Assembly (NCBI GenBank): GCA_003249215.1
Contig: QKJR01000092.1
Location: 1 to 52,873 of the forward strand
Direction: 5' to 3'
Length of the DNA stretch: 52,873 nucleotides
DNA from: Rhodobacterales bacterium
Lineage (GTDB): Bacteria; Pseudomonadota; Alphaproteobacteria; Rhodobacterales; Rhodobacteraceae
The translations under genes were made by a program, and so were the position numbers. The notes under the pieces were generated by a model. The model worked only from the letters and a program-made list of their open reading frames with translations, was not told where the DNA came from and did not search any database. This document shows, in pieces, positions 36,112 to 44,149 of this stretch (position 1 is the first letter of the stretch; each line of letters begins with the position of its first letter).

Positions 36112-36960
36112 ATGGCCGCGCCCGCCACCGTCTTCGAATCGCTCAGCCGCTCCAATGCGCGGCTCGAAGGGGCGCGCGACCTGGGTCAGGGCGTGGGCCT
36201 AGCGCAATGGACCAACACCCGCGACCGGGTGCGCTATGAAAACACCCGGATGCATGTGCTCAGCCTCTATCTGGAGAACGGGCAGGAAAGCCGCCGCCTC
36301 GACCGCGGGCGCATCGCCGGCGCGCCGGGCGCGTTTTGCCTGATGCCGCAAGGCGCGCATTCCGATTGGGAAATCGGCGGAGATTTCCGGTTTCTGCACC
36401 TCTACTTGCCCGATCCGGTGCTGCGCAGCTTCGCGGCCGAGACGCTTGAGCGTGATCCCGTGGGGATCGAGCTGCCCGAGCTGACCTTCGTCGCCGCGCC
36501 GGGCCTTGCGCGGCGGCTGGCCGATCTGGCGCGGACGGCCGACGCGCCGATCGCCGCACGCGCAGCGCTTGGCGAGGTGCTGCACGAGCTGCTGACCGCG
36601 CCGGGCGTCGGGGCGCTCAGGCCCTCGACCGCACGGGGCGGGCTCTCTCCCGCCGTGATCCGTCGCCTGCGCACCCATATCGAGGAAAACCTCGATCAGC
36701 CGCTGACGCTGGCCGACCTCGCCGCGCTCGCGGGACTGTCCGAGTTCCACTTTCAACGTGCATTCCGCACCCGCCTTGGCCTCTCGCCCCATGCTTACGT
36801 CGAGGCCCGCCGCATCGCGCGGGCCGAGGCCCTGATCGCCGCGGGTGAGCCGCTGGCCGAGGTCGCGGTGGCCTGCGGCTTTTCGCATCACAGCCACCTG
36901 ACGCGCATTTTCCGCGCACATCGCGGGGTCAACCCGAGCGTCTGGCGCGCGGCGCTCTGA
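36112..36960 (+). CDS. AraC family transcriptional regulator
   Basis: 282-residue regulator. The N-terminal two thirds is a cupin-like sensor domain (LYLENGQESRRLDRGRI, GAFCLMPQGAHSDWEIGGDFRFLHLYLP). The C-terminal AraC DNA-binding domain has two helix-turn-helix units: QPLTLADLAALAGLSEFHFQRAFR and EPLAEVAVACGFSHHSHLTRIFRAHRGVNPSVWR. ATG at 36112 chosen for AAAGGA seven bases upstream; an in-frame ATG at 36091 would add seven residues. Its divergent position suggests control of the EamA exporter gene. The ligand is unknown. Confidence 0.92.
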   Translation: MAAPATVFESLSRSNARLEGARDLGQGVGLAQWTNTRDRVRYENTRMHVLSLYLENGQESRRLDRGRIAGAPGAFCLMPQGAHSDWEIGGDFRFLHLYLPDPVLRSFAAETLERDPVGIELPELTFVAAPGLARRLADLARTADAPIAARAALGEVLHELLTAPGVGALRPSTARGGLSPAVIRRLRTHIEENLDQPLTLADLAALAGLSEFHFQRAFRTRLGLSPHAYVEARRIARAEALIAAGEPLAEVAVACGFSHHSHLTRIFRAHRGVNPSVWRAAL

Positions 36961-36967
36961 TCCCGCT

Positions 36968-36996
36968 TTGACACCGATACAATCGCTGCGCTGGAC
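36968..36996 (+). promoter_or_regulatory. candidate promoter of the aminotransferase gene
   Basis: A perfect -35 TTGACA at 36968-36973, 8 bp after the AraC stop. The -10 at 17 bp spacing is poor, so this is a half-supported promoter. The gene starts at 37043 with AAAGGAG. Confidence 0.4.
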
Positions 36997-37042
36997 CTCC
37001 TTCATCCCCGGTGGTTAGATCGCCGCCCAAAGGAGAATTCGC

Positions 37043-37909
37043 ATGTCGTTCGGCACCAATATCCGCACCTATTTCAACGGCCAGTGGCACGAGGGCGACG
37101 TGCCCGTGATGCGCGCGGCCGACCACGGCATCTGGCAGGGCAGCTCGGTCTTTGACGGGGCGCGGCTGTTCGACGGGCTGGTGCCCGACCTCGACGCCCA
37201 TTGCGCGCGGGTGAACCGCTCGGCCGAGGCGCTGATGATCACCCCGACCGTGGACCCGGCCGAGATGGTCGAGATCGCGCGCGAGGGGCTGCGGAAATAC
37301 GCCAAGGGGGCCGCGGTCTATATCCGGCCGATGTATTGGGCGATCCACGGCTCCGAACTGGGCGTCGCGCCCGCCGCCGGCGAGACCGGCTTTGCGCTCT
37401 GCCTCGAAGAGGTGGCGATGCCCGCCGCCGATGCCGCGACCACGCTGACCACCACGAGTTTCCGCCGTCCCGTTCTCGCCGATAACGTCTGCAACGCCAA
37501 GGCCGGCTGCCTCTATCCCAACAACGCGCGGATGCTGGTCGAGGCGCAGCGCAAGGGCTTCGGCAATGCGCTGGTGCAAGATGCGATGGGCAATGTCGCC
37601 GAAACCGCCACCGCCAATGTCTGGATGGTCAGGGACGGGGTCTATTTCACCCCGATCGCGAATGGCACCTTCCTCTCGGGTCTGACGCGTAAACGGCACA
37701 TGGGCCTTTTGCGCGCGGCGGGGCACGAGGTGATCGAGGCGGTCCTCACGCTCGAGGATTTCCGCGCCGCCGACGAGGTCTTCCTGACCGGGAACTTCTC
37801 CAAGGTGACGCAGGTCGCGGCCTTCGACGACGTGACCTATACCGAGCGCCGCGCCACCCGCCGCGCGCGTGAACTCTACATGGACTGGGCGGCCTCCTGC
37901 ACGCTCTGA
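37043..37909 (+). CDS. branched-chain amino acid aminotransferase family (class IV PLP enzyme)
   Basis: Fold-type IV aminotransferase, probably for Ile, Leu and Val. 288 residues. The PLP lysine is about K153 in NVCNAKAGCLYPNNARM. Other family features are DHGIWQGSSVFDGARLFDG near the N-terminus, YIRPMYW, and GNVAETATANVWMVRDG near the cofactor phosphate site. ATG at 37043 with AAAGGAG upstream. This shorter form is common in Rhodobacteraceae alongside a classical IlvE, so a D-amino-acid or other transaminase role cannot be excluded. Confidence 0.87.
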   Translation: MSFGTNIRTYFNGQWHEGDVPVMRAADHGIWQGSSVFDGARLFDGLVPDLDAHCARVNRSAEALMITPTVDPAEMVEIAREGLRKYAKGAAVYIRPMYWAIHGSELGVAPAAGETGFALCLEEVAMPAADAATTLTTTSFRRPVLADNVCNAKAGCLYPNNARMLVEAQRKGFGNALVQDAMGNVAETATANVWMVRDGVYFTPIANGTFLSGLTRKRHMGLLRAAGHEVIEAVLTLEDFRAADEVFLTGNFSKVTQVAAFDDVTYTERRATRRARELYMDWAASCTL

Positions 37910-37931
37910 TCCGGCCAGTTGCCAAACCGGC

Positions 37932-37958
37932 GCCTGCGCGCAATGATCGCGCGCAGGC
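37932..37958 (+). terminator. strong hairpin after the aminotransferase gene
   Basis: Perfect 10-bp stem GCCTGCGCGC / GCGCGCAGGC around AATGATC, 22 bp after the stop. There is no T-run behind it, so it may stabilise the 3' end rather than terminate. Confidence 0.5.
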
Positions 37959-37982
37959 CATCATCCGGCCGTCGGAGGTTTC

Positions 37983-38438
37983 ATGCGCAAGTTCCTGGTG
38001 GTGCTCGACGACACCCGCGAATGCCTGAATGCGATGCGCTATGCCGCGCTGCGCGCCAATCATACCGGCGCCGGCGTCATCATCCTCTCGATCATCCCGC
38101 CCGAGGAATATCAGCACTGGATCGGCGTCGCCGAGATCATGCGCGCCGAGGCCCGCGAGCGGATCGAGGCGCATTTCGAGGTCTTCGCGAAATGGATGCG
38201 CGACAAGCAGGGGGTCAACCCCGAGCTCGTGATCCGCGAGGGCGAGCCGGTGAACGAGATCCTCGATCTGGTGCGCACCGATCCGCAGATCGGTGTCCTC
38301 GTCCTTGGCGCGGGCACCGACAAATCCGGTCCCGGGCCGCTGGTGACCCAGATGAGCCGCAACTCGGGCAGCCTGCCGATCCCGCTGACCGTGGTGCCGG
38401 GCGACATGTCCAAGGAGCGGCTCGAGGCGATCACCTGA
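37983..38438 (+). CDS. universal stress protein (UspA family)
   Basis: 151-residue cytoplasmic UspA-fold protein, starting RKFLVVLDDTRECLNAMRYAALRA. A C-terminal region IGVLVLGAGTDKSGPGPLVTQM resembles the ATP-binding G-x2-G-x9-G(S/T) loop in degenerate form, so nucleotide binding is uncertain. ATG at 37983 with GGAGG upstream. It stands alone between the aminotransferase gene and repeat site H. Confidence 0.88.
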   Translation: MRKFLVVLDDTRECLNAMRYAALRANHTGAGVIILSIIPPEEYQHWIGVAEIMRAEARERIEAHFEVFAKWMRDKQGVNPELVIREGEPVNEILDLVRTDPQIGVLVLGAGTDKSGPGPLVTQMSRNSGSLPIPLTVVPGDMSKERLEAIT

Positions 38439-38455
38439 GGCCCCTGCCCGCCTCT

Positions 38456-38540
38456 GCTTTTTCTTGGTCTAAATACTCAAAATCCGGCACCAGCGCCCGC
38501 GACAGCCGCAGGAATTGAGTATTTGCCCCAAGAAAAAGCC
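38456..38540. repeat. intergenic element, two half copies in inside-out order (site H)
   Basis: First half GCTTTTTCTTGG-N3-AAATACTCAAAATCC, second half GGAATTGAGTATTT-N3-CCAAGAAAAAGCC, separated by about 27 bp. In sites C, D and I the A-rich ends face the loop; here they face outward. It lies between uspA and nfu (both plus strand), and the first half points away from the uspA stop as in sites B, E and F. Confidence 0.8.
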
Positions 38541-38657
38541 CAAGGGCTGCGCTTCGGACCCTGCGGCCCGGCGTCGCCCCGCGAGCGGTTGCCCCCCGCG
38601 AAACTTGACGAAAACCCTCACCGCGCGCATATGTCCCTCAAGCCAAGGAGGCGCCTG

Positions 38658-39221
38658 ATGTTCATCCAGACCGAGACGACCCCGAACCCCGCCACGCTGA
38701 AGTTCCTGCCGGGTCTGACCGTGCTCGAGGTCGGCACCGCCGATTTCCCCTCGGCCGAGGCCGCCACCAAATCGCCGCTCGCCAAGCGCATCTTCGCGAT
38801 CCCGGGCGTCACGGCCGTGTTCTTCGGTTCGGATTTCGTGACGGTGACCAAGGATGCGGCCACGCTCTGGGATCATGCGAAACCCGCGATCCTCGGCGCG
38901 ATCATGGAGCATTTCCAGTCCGGCGCCCCGGTGATCGAGGGCGAGGGCGCGGCTGCGGGCGGGCATGCCGATCATGACGGCCCCGATGCCGCGATCGTCA
39001 CCCAGATCAAGGAGCTGCTCGATACCCGCGTACGCCCGGCCGTGGCGCAGGACGGTGGCGACATCACCTTCCACGGGTTTGAGCGCGGCGTGGTCTATCT
39101 GCACATGCAGGGCGCCTGCGCGGGCTGCCCCTCCTCGACGCTGACCCTGAAAATGGGAATCGAGAACCTGCTGCGTCACTATATCCCCGAGGTCACCGAG
39201 GTGCGCCCCGTTGCCGGCTGA
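38658..39221 (+). CDS. nfu: iron-sulfur cluster scaffold NifU-like protein (Nfu)
   Basis: Fe-S cluster carrier. 187 residues with both family domains: the N-terminal Nfu domain (FIQTETTPNPATLKFLPG, FAIPGVTAVFFGSDFVTVTK) and the C-terminal NifU domain with the cluster-binding CxxC in GACAGCPSSTLTLKMGIE. A His/Gly linker (about 98-108) joins them. ATG at 38658 with AAGGAGG upstream. It overlaps the tsaB start by 11 bp. Nfu next to tsaB is common in alphaproteobacteria. Confidence 0.95.
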   Translation: MFIQTETTPNPATLKFLPGLTVLEVGTADFPSAEAATKSPLAKRIFAIPGVTAVFFGSDFVTVTKDAATLWDHAKPAILGAIMEHFQSGAPVIEGEGAAAGGHADHDGPDAAIVTQIKELLDTRVRPAVAQDGGDITFHGFERGVVYLHMQGACAGCPSSTLTLKMGIENLLRHYIPEVTEVRPVAG

Positions 39222-39861
39222 ACGCTGGATCCTCGGCTTCGACACATCGGCCGCGCATTGCGCGGCCGCTTTGCTCTGTGATGGCGCCGAGGTCGAGACC
39301 CGCATCGACGAGATGGCCCGCGGTCAGGCCGAACATCTGATGCCGATGCTCGAAGCGATGCTGGCGCGCGCCGGCATCGGCTGGCATGACCTCTGCGCAA
39401 TCGGGGTCGGCATCGGGCCCGGAAATTTCACCGGCGTGCGAATCTCGGTCGCCGCCGCGCGCGGCCTCGCGCTCAGCCTCGGCGTGCCGGCCATTGGCGT
39501 GAGCACGCTTGAGGCGCTCGCCCTCGACGCGCCCCGCCCCGTCACCGTGATCGAGGATGCGCGGCGCGGCGAGGTGTATTGGCAGAGTTTCACCCGCGAG
39601 GGTGCGGGCATGCCCCGGCTCGACGCGCTCGAGGCGCTGCCCGCCCTGCCCGGTCATGCGCTGATCGGATCGCTGGCCGAGGCGGGCTGTGCCCAGACCG
39701 GCGCGCTGCAGGTGCTGGCGCCGGCGCATCCGTTGCCGCGGGCGATCGCATTGAGTGCGGCAGTGCGCGCCGGCACGCCACAGCCGCGCCCCGCGCCGCT
39801 TTACCTGCGTTCGGCCGATGCAGCGCCGCCCTCCGATCCGCCGCCGGTGATTCTCGACTGA
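39211..39861 (+). CDS. tsaB: tRNA threonylcarbamoyladenosine biosynthesis protein TsaB
   Basis: Partner of TsaD in making t6A37 in tRNA. 216 residues of the ASKHA fold: ILGFDTSAAHCAAALL at the N-terminus, and AIGVGIGPGNFTGVRISVAAARGLAL in the middle. Start is TTG at 39211 (then PAERW), lying inside the last codons of nfu with GAGGTG upstream; no ATG fits. The stop TGA shares one base with the rimI ATG. The chain nfu-tsaB-rimI is thus tightly packed. Confidence 0.92.
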   Translation: MPAERWILGFDTSAAHCAAALLCDGAEVETRIDEMARGQAEHLMPMLEAMLARAGIGWHDLCAIGVGIGPGNFTGVRISVAAARGLALSLGVPAIGVSTLEALALDAPRPVTVIEDARRGEVYWQSFTREGAGMPRLDALEALPALPGHALIGSLAEAGCAQTGALQVLAPAHPLPRAIALSAAVRAGTPQPRPAPLYLRSADAAPPSDPPPVILD

Positions 39862-40286
39862 TGCGCGCCGAAGACCTCGCCCGGCTTCATGCCGCCTGCT
39901 TCACCACGCCGCGCCCCTGGTCCGAGGCCGAATTTGCCGATCTCCTCGCAAGCCCCTTCACCTTTCTCGACACCCGCCCCGGCGGTTTCGTTCTTGGCCG
40001 GGTGATCGCCGACGAGGCGGAACTTCTGACCATCGCCGTCGATCCCGAACGGCGCCGTCAGGGCACCGGCGCGGCCTTGCTCTCGACCTTTCACGCGCAG
40101 GCGGCGGCCCGCGGCGCCACGACCGCCTTTCTCGAAGTGGCCGAGGATAATGCCGCGGCTCGGGCGCTCTATGCGCGCGGTGGCTGGACAGAATCGGGGC
40201 GGCGGCGCGGCTATTACCACCCGCCGCAGGGCGCCCCGGTCGATGCGCTCGTCCTGACCCGCACAATCGCGCCGCCCAAGATTTGA
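39861..40286 (+). CDS. rimI: GNAT N-acetyltransferase (RimI-like)
   Basis: 141-residue GNAT enzyme. The acetyl-CoA loop reads VDPERRRQGTGAALL (R-x2-G-x-G/A), followed by TTAFLEVAEDNAAARALYARGGW, typical of RimI, which acetylates the N-terminus of ribosomal protein S18. The N-terminus HAACFTTPRPWSEAEF matches RimI as well. Position after tsaB supports the name, although GNAT family members are hard to separate. ATG overlaps the tsaB stop by one base. Confidence 0.85.
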   Translation: MRAEDLARLHAACFTTPRPWSEAEFADLLASPFTFLDTRPGGFVLGRVIADEAELLTIAVDPERRRQGTGAALLSTFHAQAAARGATTAFLEVAEDNAAARALYARGGWTESGRRRGYYHPPQGAPVDALVLTRTIAPPKI

Positions 40287-40337
40287 CCGCCCGCTCAAAA
40301 AGCGTCCAAAGGCCCCCGCGGAAGGACAAAATCGCGC

Positions 40338-40367
40338 TTGACCGGCCCGTCATTCCCGGCCCTAATT
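40338..40367 (+). promoter_or_regulatory. candidate promoter of the nucleoside importer operon
   Basis: -35 TTGACC (40338-40343), 18-bp spacer, -10 CTAATT (40362-40367). Transcription from about 40374 would give a leader of about 65 bases before the ATG at 40440. Confidence 0.5.
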
Positions 40368-40377
40368 CCCCCGGTCC

Positions 40378-40414
40378 GCGGGTGCAAACCCGCCAAGGCG
40401 CCCCACGACGGGGC
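40378..40414 (+). promoter_or_regulatory. double-hairpin leader before the nucleoside importer
   Basis: Two tandem stems: GCGGGT-GCAA-ACCCGC (40378-40393) and GCCCC-ACGAC-GGGGC (40400-40414), 26 bp before the ATG and just before the ribosome site GGGAG. Together they fill most of the predicted leader. They could be a regulatory element, but no known purine riboswitch consensus was recognised. Confidence 0.4.
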
Positions 40415-40439
40415 CCATCACAAAGACCGGGAGTGACCC

Positions 40440-41435
40440 ATGACGATGATGAAACAGTTTCTCGGCGCGGCTGCGGCTCTGGCGCTGTGCTCGGGCGCAG
40501 CGCTTGCCGATCCGGCGCTGATCTACGACCTCGGCGGCAAATTCGACAAATCGTTCAACGAAGCGGCCTATGGCGGCGCCAAGAAATGGGCCGACGAGAC
40601 CGGCGGCAGCTATAAAGAACTCGAAATGCAATCCGAAGCCCAGCGCGAACAGGCGCTGCGTCGTCTGGCCGAGTCGGGCTCGAACCCGATCGTGATGACC
40701 GGTTTCGCCTTCGGTGACGTCCTGAACACCGTGGCCCCCGATTACCCCGACACCAAATTCGCGATCATCGACATGGTCGTCGATCAGCCCAACGTCCGCT
40801 CGGTCGTCTTCACCGAGGAGCAGGGCTCGTATCTCGTGGGCATGATGGCGGCGATGGCCTCGAAGACCGGCACCGTCGGCTTCATCGGCGGCATGGATAT
40901 CCCGCTCATCCGCAAATTCGCCTGTGGCTATGCCCAGGGCGTGAAGGCGGTGAACCCGGATGCGACCGTGGTCGCCAACATGACCGGCACCACCCCTTCG
41001 GCCTGGAACGACCCGGTGAAGGGCGCGGAACTTGCCAAGGCGCAGAAATCGCAAGGCGCCGACGTGATCTATGCGGCCGCCGGCGGCACCGGGATCGGCG
41101 TTCTGCAGGCCGCGGCCGATGAGGGGATCCTCTCGATCGGCGTCGACAGCAACCAAAACTATCTGCACCCGGGTCAGGTCCTGACTTCGATGCTCAAGCG
41201 CGTCGACAATGCGGTCTACGAGGCCTTCAAGGCCGGTGCCGATCTCGAAACCGGCGTCGCCGTGATGGATCTGGCCAAGGATGGCGTGGGCTATGCGCTC
41301 GACGAGAACAACTCGGCGCTCGTCTCCGACGAGATGAAGGCCGCGGTCGATGCCGCCGCCGAGAAGATCAAATCGGGCGAAGTCACCGTGCATGACTACA
41401 TGTCGGACGAAACCTGCCCGGCGCTCACCTTCTGA
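40440..41435 (+). CDS. BMP family ABC transporter substrate-binding protein (nucleosides)
   Basis: Periplasmic binding protein of the basic membrane protein (BMP/PnrA) family, which binds purine nucleosides in characterised members. 331 residues. Sec signal peptide KQFLGAAAALALCSGAALA, cleavage about 23/24. Then LIYDLGGKFDKSFNEAAYGG, the family's first ligand segment, and GFIGGMDIPLIRKFACGY. The Cys at 17 is not in a lipobox, so it is probably soluble. GGGAG before the ATG. The ATPase gene follows with no gap. The PNP at the end of the operon supports a nucleoside ligand. Confidence 0.93.
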   Translation: MTMMKQFLGAAAALALCSGAALADPALIYDLGGKFDKSFNEAAYGGAKKWADETGGSYKELEMQSEAQREQALRRLAESGSNPIVMTGFAFGDVLNTVAPDYPDTKFAIIDMVVDQPNVRSVVFTEEQGSYLVGMMAAMASKTGTVGFIGGMDIPLIRKFACGYAQGVKAVNPDATVVANMTGTTPSAWNDPVKGAELAKAQKSQGADVIYAAAGGTGIGVLQAAADEGILSIGVDSNQNYLHPGQVLTSMLKRVDNAVYEAFKAGADLETGVAVMDLAKDGVGYALDENNSALVSDEMKAAVDAAAEKIKSGEVTVHDYMSDETCPALTF

Positions 41436-43058
41436 ATGAGCACCGAGATCGAAACCGGGGGGCGGCCTGAGATGGCCGCCTCCACCCCGGACACGGGCCC
41501 CGCCCCCGCGATCGAATTGCGCGGGATTTCCAAGGCTTTCGGCCCCGTGCAGGCCAACAAGGACATCTCGATCCGGGTCATGCCCGGCACGATCCATGGC
41601 ATCATCGGCGAGAATGGCGCGGGCAAGTCCACGCTGATGTCGATCCTCTACGGCTTCTACAAGGCCGATGCGGGCGAGATCCTGATCAACGGCCGCCCGA
41701 CGCAGATCCCCGACAGCCAGGCCGCGATCCGCGCCGGCATCGGGATGGTTTTCCAGCATTTCAAGCTGGTACAGAATTTCACCGTCCTCGAGAACATCAT
41801 CCTCGGCGCGGAAGATGGCGCATTGCTGCGCCCCTCGCTCGCCAAGGCGCGCGAGACGCTCAAGCACTTGGGCGAGGAATACGAGATGGAGGTCGATCCC
41901 GACATGGCGGTCGAGGACCTCTCGGTTGGTCACCAGCAGCGCGTCGAGATCCTCAAGGCGCTGTATCGTCAGGCCGATATTCTGATCCTCGACGAGCCGA
42001 CCGGGGTGCTCACCCCCGATGAGGCCGATCACCTGTTCCGCATCCTCGGCGGGCTCAAGGCGCAGGGCAAGACGATCATCCTGATCACCCACAAGCTGCG
42101 CGAGATCATGGAGATCACCGATACGGTTTCGGTGATGCGCCGCGGCGAGATGACGGCAACGGTCAAGACCGCCGAGACCTCGCCCGAGGAATTGGCCGAG
42201 CTGATGGTCGGGCGCAAGGTTCTGCTGCATGTGCCCAAAGGCGCCGCAAACCCCGGCAAGACGGTTCTGGAAATCGAGAACCTGCGGGTGCGCGATGAAA
42301 ACAAGGTCGAGCGCGTGAAAGGCATCAACCTGAGCATCCGCGCGGGCGAGATCCTCGGCATTGCAGGCGTTGCCGGCAACGGGCAATCCGAACTGCTCGA
42401 AGTGCTCGGCGGGTTTCACAATGCCACCGGCACCGTGCGCGTCAACGGCGAGGAGATCGACCTCACCGGCAAGCATTCGAACGGCCAGAGCCGGCGTGCG
42501 CGGGGCATCGCCCATGTGCCCGAAGACCGCCATCACCTCGGCCTGATCCTCGATTTCGCGGCCTGGGAGAACCTCGTCTTCGGCTATCACAACGCGCAGG
42601 AATATCAGAAAAATGCGCTCCTGATGGACAATGCGGCCATCGTCAAGGCGACCGAGGGCGCAATGGAGCGCTTCGACGTGCGCCCGCCGAACCCGCAGCT
42701 TCCCGCGAAAAGCTTCTCGGGCGGCAACCAGCAGAAGATCGTTCTGGCGCGCGAGATCGAACGCAACCCCGAGCTTCTGCTCGTCGGTCAGCCGACCCGC
42801 GGCGTCGACATCGGCGCGATCGAATTCATCCACCGCCGCATCGTCGAATTGCGCGATGCGGGCAAGGCGGTCCTCCTCGTCTCGGTCGAGCTCGACGAGA
42901 TCATGAGCCTGTCGGACCGGATCGCGGTGATGTTCGACGGCCAGATCATGGGCGAGCGGCTGCCCGCGGAAACCAACGAACGCGAGCTCGGGCTGATGAT
43001 GGCCGGCATCGCCGATGGCGAGGCCAAGGCCCGCACGAGCGGCGCAGGGGGCGCGTGA
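41436..43058 (+). CDS. nucleoside ABC transporter ATP-binding protein (double ATPase)
   Basis: 540-residue fused dual ATPase of the RbsA/NupA type. The first half has Walker A GENGAGKST (58-66), Q-loop VFQHFKL, signature LSVGHQQRVEIL and Walker B ILILDEPTGVL. The second half has the degenerate Walker A GVAGNGQSEL and signature FSGGNQQKIVLARE, as usual for this class. The first ATG at 41436 directly follows the bmp stop but has a weak ribosome site. The ATG at 41472 (MAASTPDTG) has GGGGGGCGG upstream and may be the true start. It overlaps the first permease by one base. Confidence 0.93.
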   Translation: MSTEIETGGRPEMAASTPDTGPAPAIELRGISKAFGPVQANKDISIRVMPGTIHGIIGENGAGKSTLMSILYGFYKADAGEILINGRPTQIPDSQAAIRAGIGMVFQHFKLVQNFTVLENIILGAEDGALLRPSLAKARETLKHLGEEYEMEVDPDMAVEDLSVGHQQRVEILKALYRQADILILDEPTGVLTPDEADHLFRILGGLKAQGKTIILITHKLREIMEITDTVSVMRRGEMTATVKTAETSPEELAELMVGRKVLLHVPKGAANPGKTVLEIENLRVRDENKVERVKGINLSIRAGEILGIAGVAGNGQSELLEVLGGFHNATGTVRVNGEEIDLTGKHSNGQSRRARGIAHVPEDRHHLGLILDFAAWENLVFGYHNAQEYQKNALLMDNAAIVKATEGAMERFDVRPPNPQLPAKSFSGGNQQKIVLAREIERNPELLLVGQPTRGVDIGAIEFIHRRIVELRDAGKAVLLVSVELDEIMSLSDRIAVMFDGQIMGERLPAETNERELGLMMAGIADGEAKARTSGAGGA

Positions 43059-44149
43059 TGACCAAACTTCCGACCTGGGCCGATGTGGTCCTCGTGCCGC
43101 TCATTTCGCTGCTGCTTGCCGCGGTGATCTCGGCGATCGTCATTCTGGCGATCGGGCAGGACCCGGTGAATGCGGTGAAGGTGATGGTCACCGGCGCGCT
43201 CGGCTCGCCCTATGGCTGGGGCTATACGCTCTATTACACGACCTCGTTCATCTTCACGGGCCTTGCCGTAACGGTCGCCTATCACGCCGGGCAGTTCAAC
43301 ATCGGCGGCGAGGGGCAGGCGCAGATCGGCGGTCTTGGCGTGGCGCTCGTCTGCCTCGCGCTCCCCTGGCCGCATTGGACGCTCGCGCTGCCCGCGGCAA
43401 TGATCGGGGCGGCGCTTTTCGGCGCGGCCTGGGCGGCGATTCCGGCCTATCTGCAGGCCAAGCGCGGCAGCCATATCGTGATCACCACGATCATGTTCAA
43501 CTATATCGCGGCGGCGCTGATCATCTATCTGCTGGTCGGCGTGCTCAAACCCGCGGGCCAGATGGATCCGGCCACCGCGCGCTTCCCGGCGGGCGCGGCA
43601 CTGCCCACCTTCAAGGAAATCCCGGGGCTGGGCCTCATCTTCCGCTCGAACACCCCCGCGAACGTCACCTTCTTCGTTGCGATCGCGGCCTGCTGGGGCG
43701 TGTGGATCCTGCTGTGGCGCACTCGGCTCGGCTATTCGATCCGCGCCTTCGGCAAATCGGAACCGGCGGCGATCTATGCGGGTATCTCGCCCTTCAAGAT
43801 GATCATGATCTCGATGCTGCTTTCGGGTGGGCTCTCGGGGATGATGGCGATCAACAACGTCATGGGCGAGGCTGAGCGTCTGGTGCAGAACTCGGCCGAG
43901 GGTGCGGGTTTCATCGGCATCGCGGTGGCGCTGATGGGGCGCAACCATCCGCTGGGCGTGTTCCTCGCCGCGCTGCTTTTCGGCTTCCTCTATCAGGGCG
44001 GCGCCGAGATGGGCCTCTGGACGACGATCCCGATCGAGCTGCGGCTGCTGGTGCAGGGGCTCGTGATCCTCTTCACCGGGGCGCTCGACACAATGGTGCG
44101 GATGATGCTCGGCGTCTTTTTCCGCGCCCGCACGAAAGGGGCCGCGTGA
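43058..44149 (+). CDS. nucleoside ABC transporter permease 1
   Basis: Inner-membrane permease of the branched-chain/nucleoside ABC type (BPD_transp_2). 363 residues, about nine to ten membrane helices. Family features are HAGQFNIGGEGQAQIGGLGVAL and AVALMGRNHPLGVFLAALLFGFL. ATG at 43058 shares its first base with the ATPase stop; a GTG one codon earlier is possible. It forms the channel with the next gene product. Confidence 0.92.
   Translation: MTKLPTWADVVLVPLISLLLAAVISAIVILAIGQDPVNAVKVMVTGALGSPYGWGYTLYYTTSFIFTGLAVTVAYHAGQFNIGGEGQAQIGGLGVALVCLALPWPHWTLALPAAMIGAALFGAAWAAIPAYLQAKRGSHIVITTIMFNYIAAALIIYLLVGVLKPAGQMDPATARFPAGAALPTFKEIPGLGLIFRSNTPANVTFFVAIAACWGVWILLWRTRLGYSIRAFGKSEPAAIYAGISPFKMIMISMLLSGGLSGMMAINNVMGEAERLVQNSAEGAGFIGIAVALMGRNHPLGVFLAALLFGFLYQGGAEMGLWTTIPIELRLLVQGLVILFTGALDTMVRMMLGVFFRARTKGAA

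Noticed and set aside
40440..40510. BMP protein as a lipoprotein
   Set aside because: The Cys at residue 17 is preceded by Leu at the -1 position, which does not fit a lipobox. A normal signal-peptidase I site follows at about 23/24.
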